DNA from: G963675935 sp963803125
GTDB lineage: Bacteria; Planctomycetota; Planctomycetia; Pirellulales; Thermoguttaceae
Length of the DNA: 64,000 nucleotides
Assembly: GCA_963803125.1 (NCBI GenBank)
Contig: CAWDLR010000003.1
Coordinates: 1,302,001-1,366,000, forward strand
Reading direction: 5' to 3'
A program made the translations under genes and the position numbers. Shown here piece after piece: positions 63,911 through 64,000 of the stretch (position 1 is its first letter; every line of letters begins with the position of its first letter). The notes under the pieces were generated by a model. That model ran no database searches, had not been told where the DNA came from, and saw only the letters and a list, made by a program, of their open reading frames with translations.

Positions 63911-64000
63911 TGTCTCTGACCGGTTGCCTCACTTCGGCGACGCGCCCTGCCTCTGGCCGGGGCTCCGAGAAGAGGACCCCCTTCCTGCCTCGCCCAGACT

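Overview
The window is GC-rich DNA most like a planctomycete, probably near Pirellulales. This inference rests on the gene families together with the dense scatter of intergenic and intragenic palindromic repeats: GH106-type glycoside hydrolases, DUF6259 proteins, a FSLRSLMLLV-type leucine-rich-repeat membrane protein, a DUF2079 protein, a PurS-PurL-like fusion and a UroD-like methyltransferase. No rRNA and no CRISPR array was seen, and only one tRNA.

Layout. 0-5.4 kb: the 3' part of a metallophosphoesterase, then a minus-strand ABC exporter operon (ATPase, FtsX permease, HlyD adaptor). 5.6-17.2 kb: a minus-strand carbohydrate locus with GH125, a GH106-like protein and two large GH106 enzymes, both broken by single-base frameshifts. 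17.4-18.2 kb: a small HslV-like Ntn-hydrolase between long palindromic repeats. 18.5-20.8 kb: an AraC-type regulator divergent from a UroD-family gene. 21-25.6 kb: purL, tyrA and a hotdog thioesterase between two 67-bp palindromes. 25.6-29.3 kb: a DUF6259 protein and a shortened relative. 29.5-36 kb: UDP-glucose dehydrogenase, a compact ATPase / TOPRIM-like / ORF6N cassette that looks like a defence module, and gyrA (two frameshifts). 36-44.7 kb: DUF2079 membrane protein, an omptin-like outer-membrane protease, a second outer-membrane barrel, PBP2 and a LOG-family protein. 45.0-52.8 kb: a tRNA-Pro(GGG) used as the insertion site of a 7.7-kb integrative element. The element has a tyrosine integrase, an excisionase-like protein, a RepA-like ATPase, a capsid-protease-like protein and a Dam-type methylase with an in-frame stop. 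It also has 9-bp repeats at both ends that look like integrase arm sites. 53-55.5 kb: lineage-specific small membrane proteins. 55.9-63.9 kb: a tripartite-type RND efflux operon with one adaptor and two permeases.

Two window-wide themes stand out. First, unrelated palindromic repeat families are inserted in frame in conserved proteins (PurL, PBP2, both RND permeases, a glycoside hydrolase), adding 8-40 residue peptides at tolerated places. Second, at least eight single-base frameshifts occur in otherwise well-preserved genes, including gyrA. This points to residual base-calling errors in the assembly rather than gene decay, so every break reported here needs read-level confirmation.
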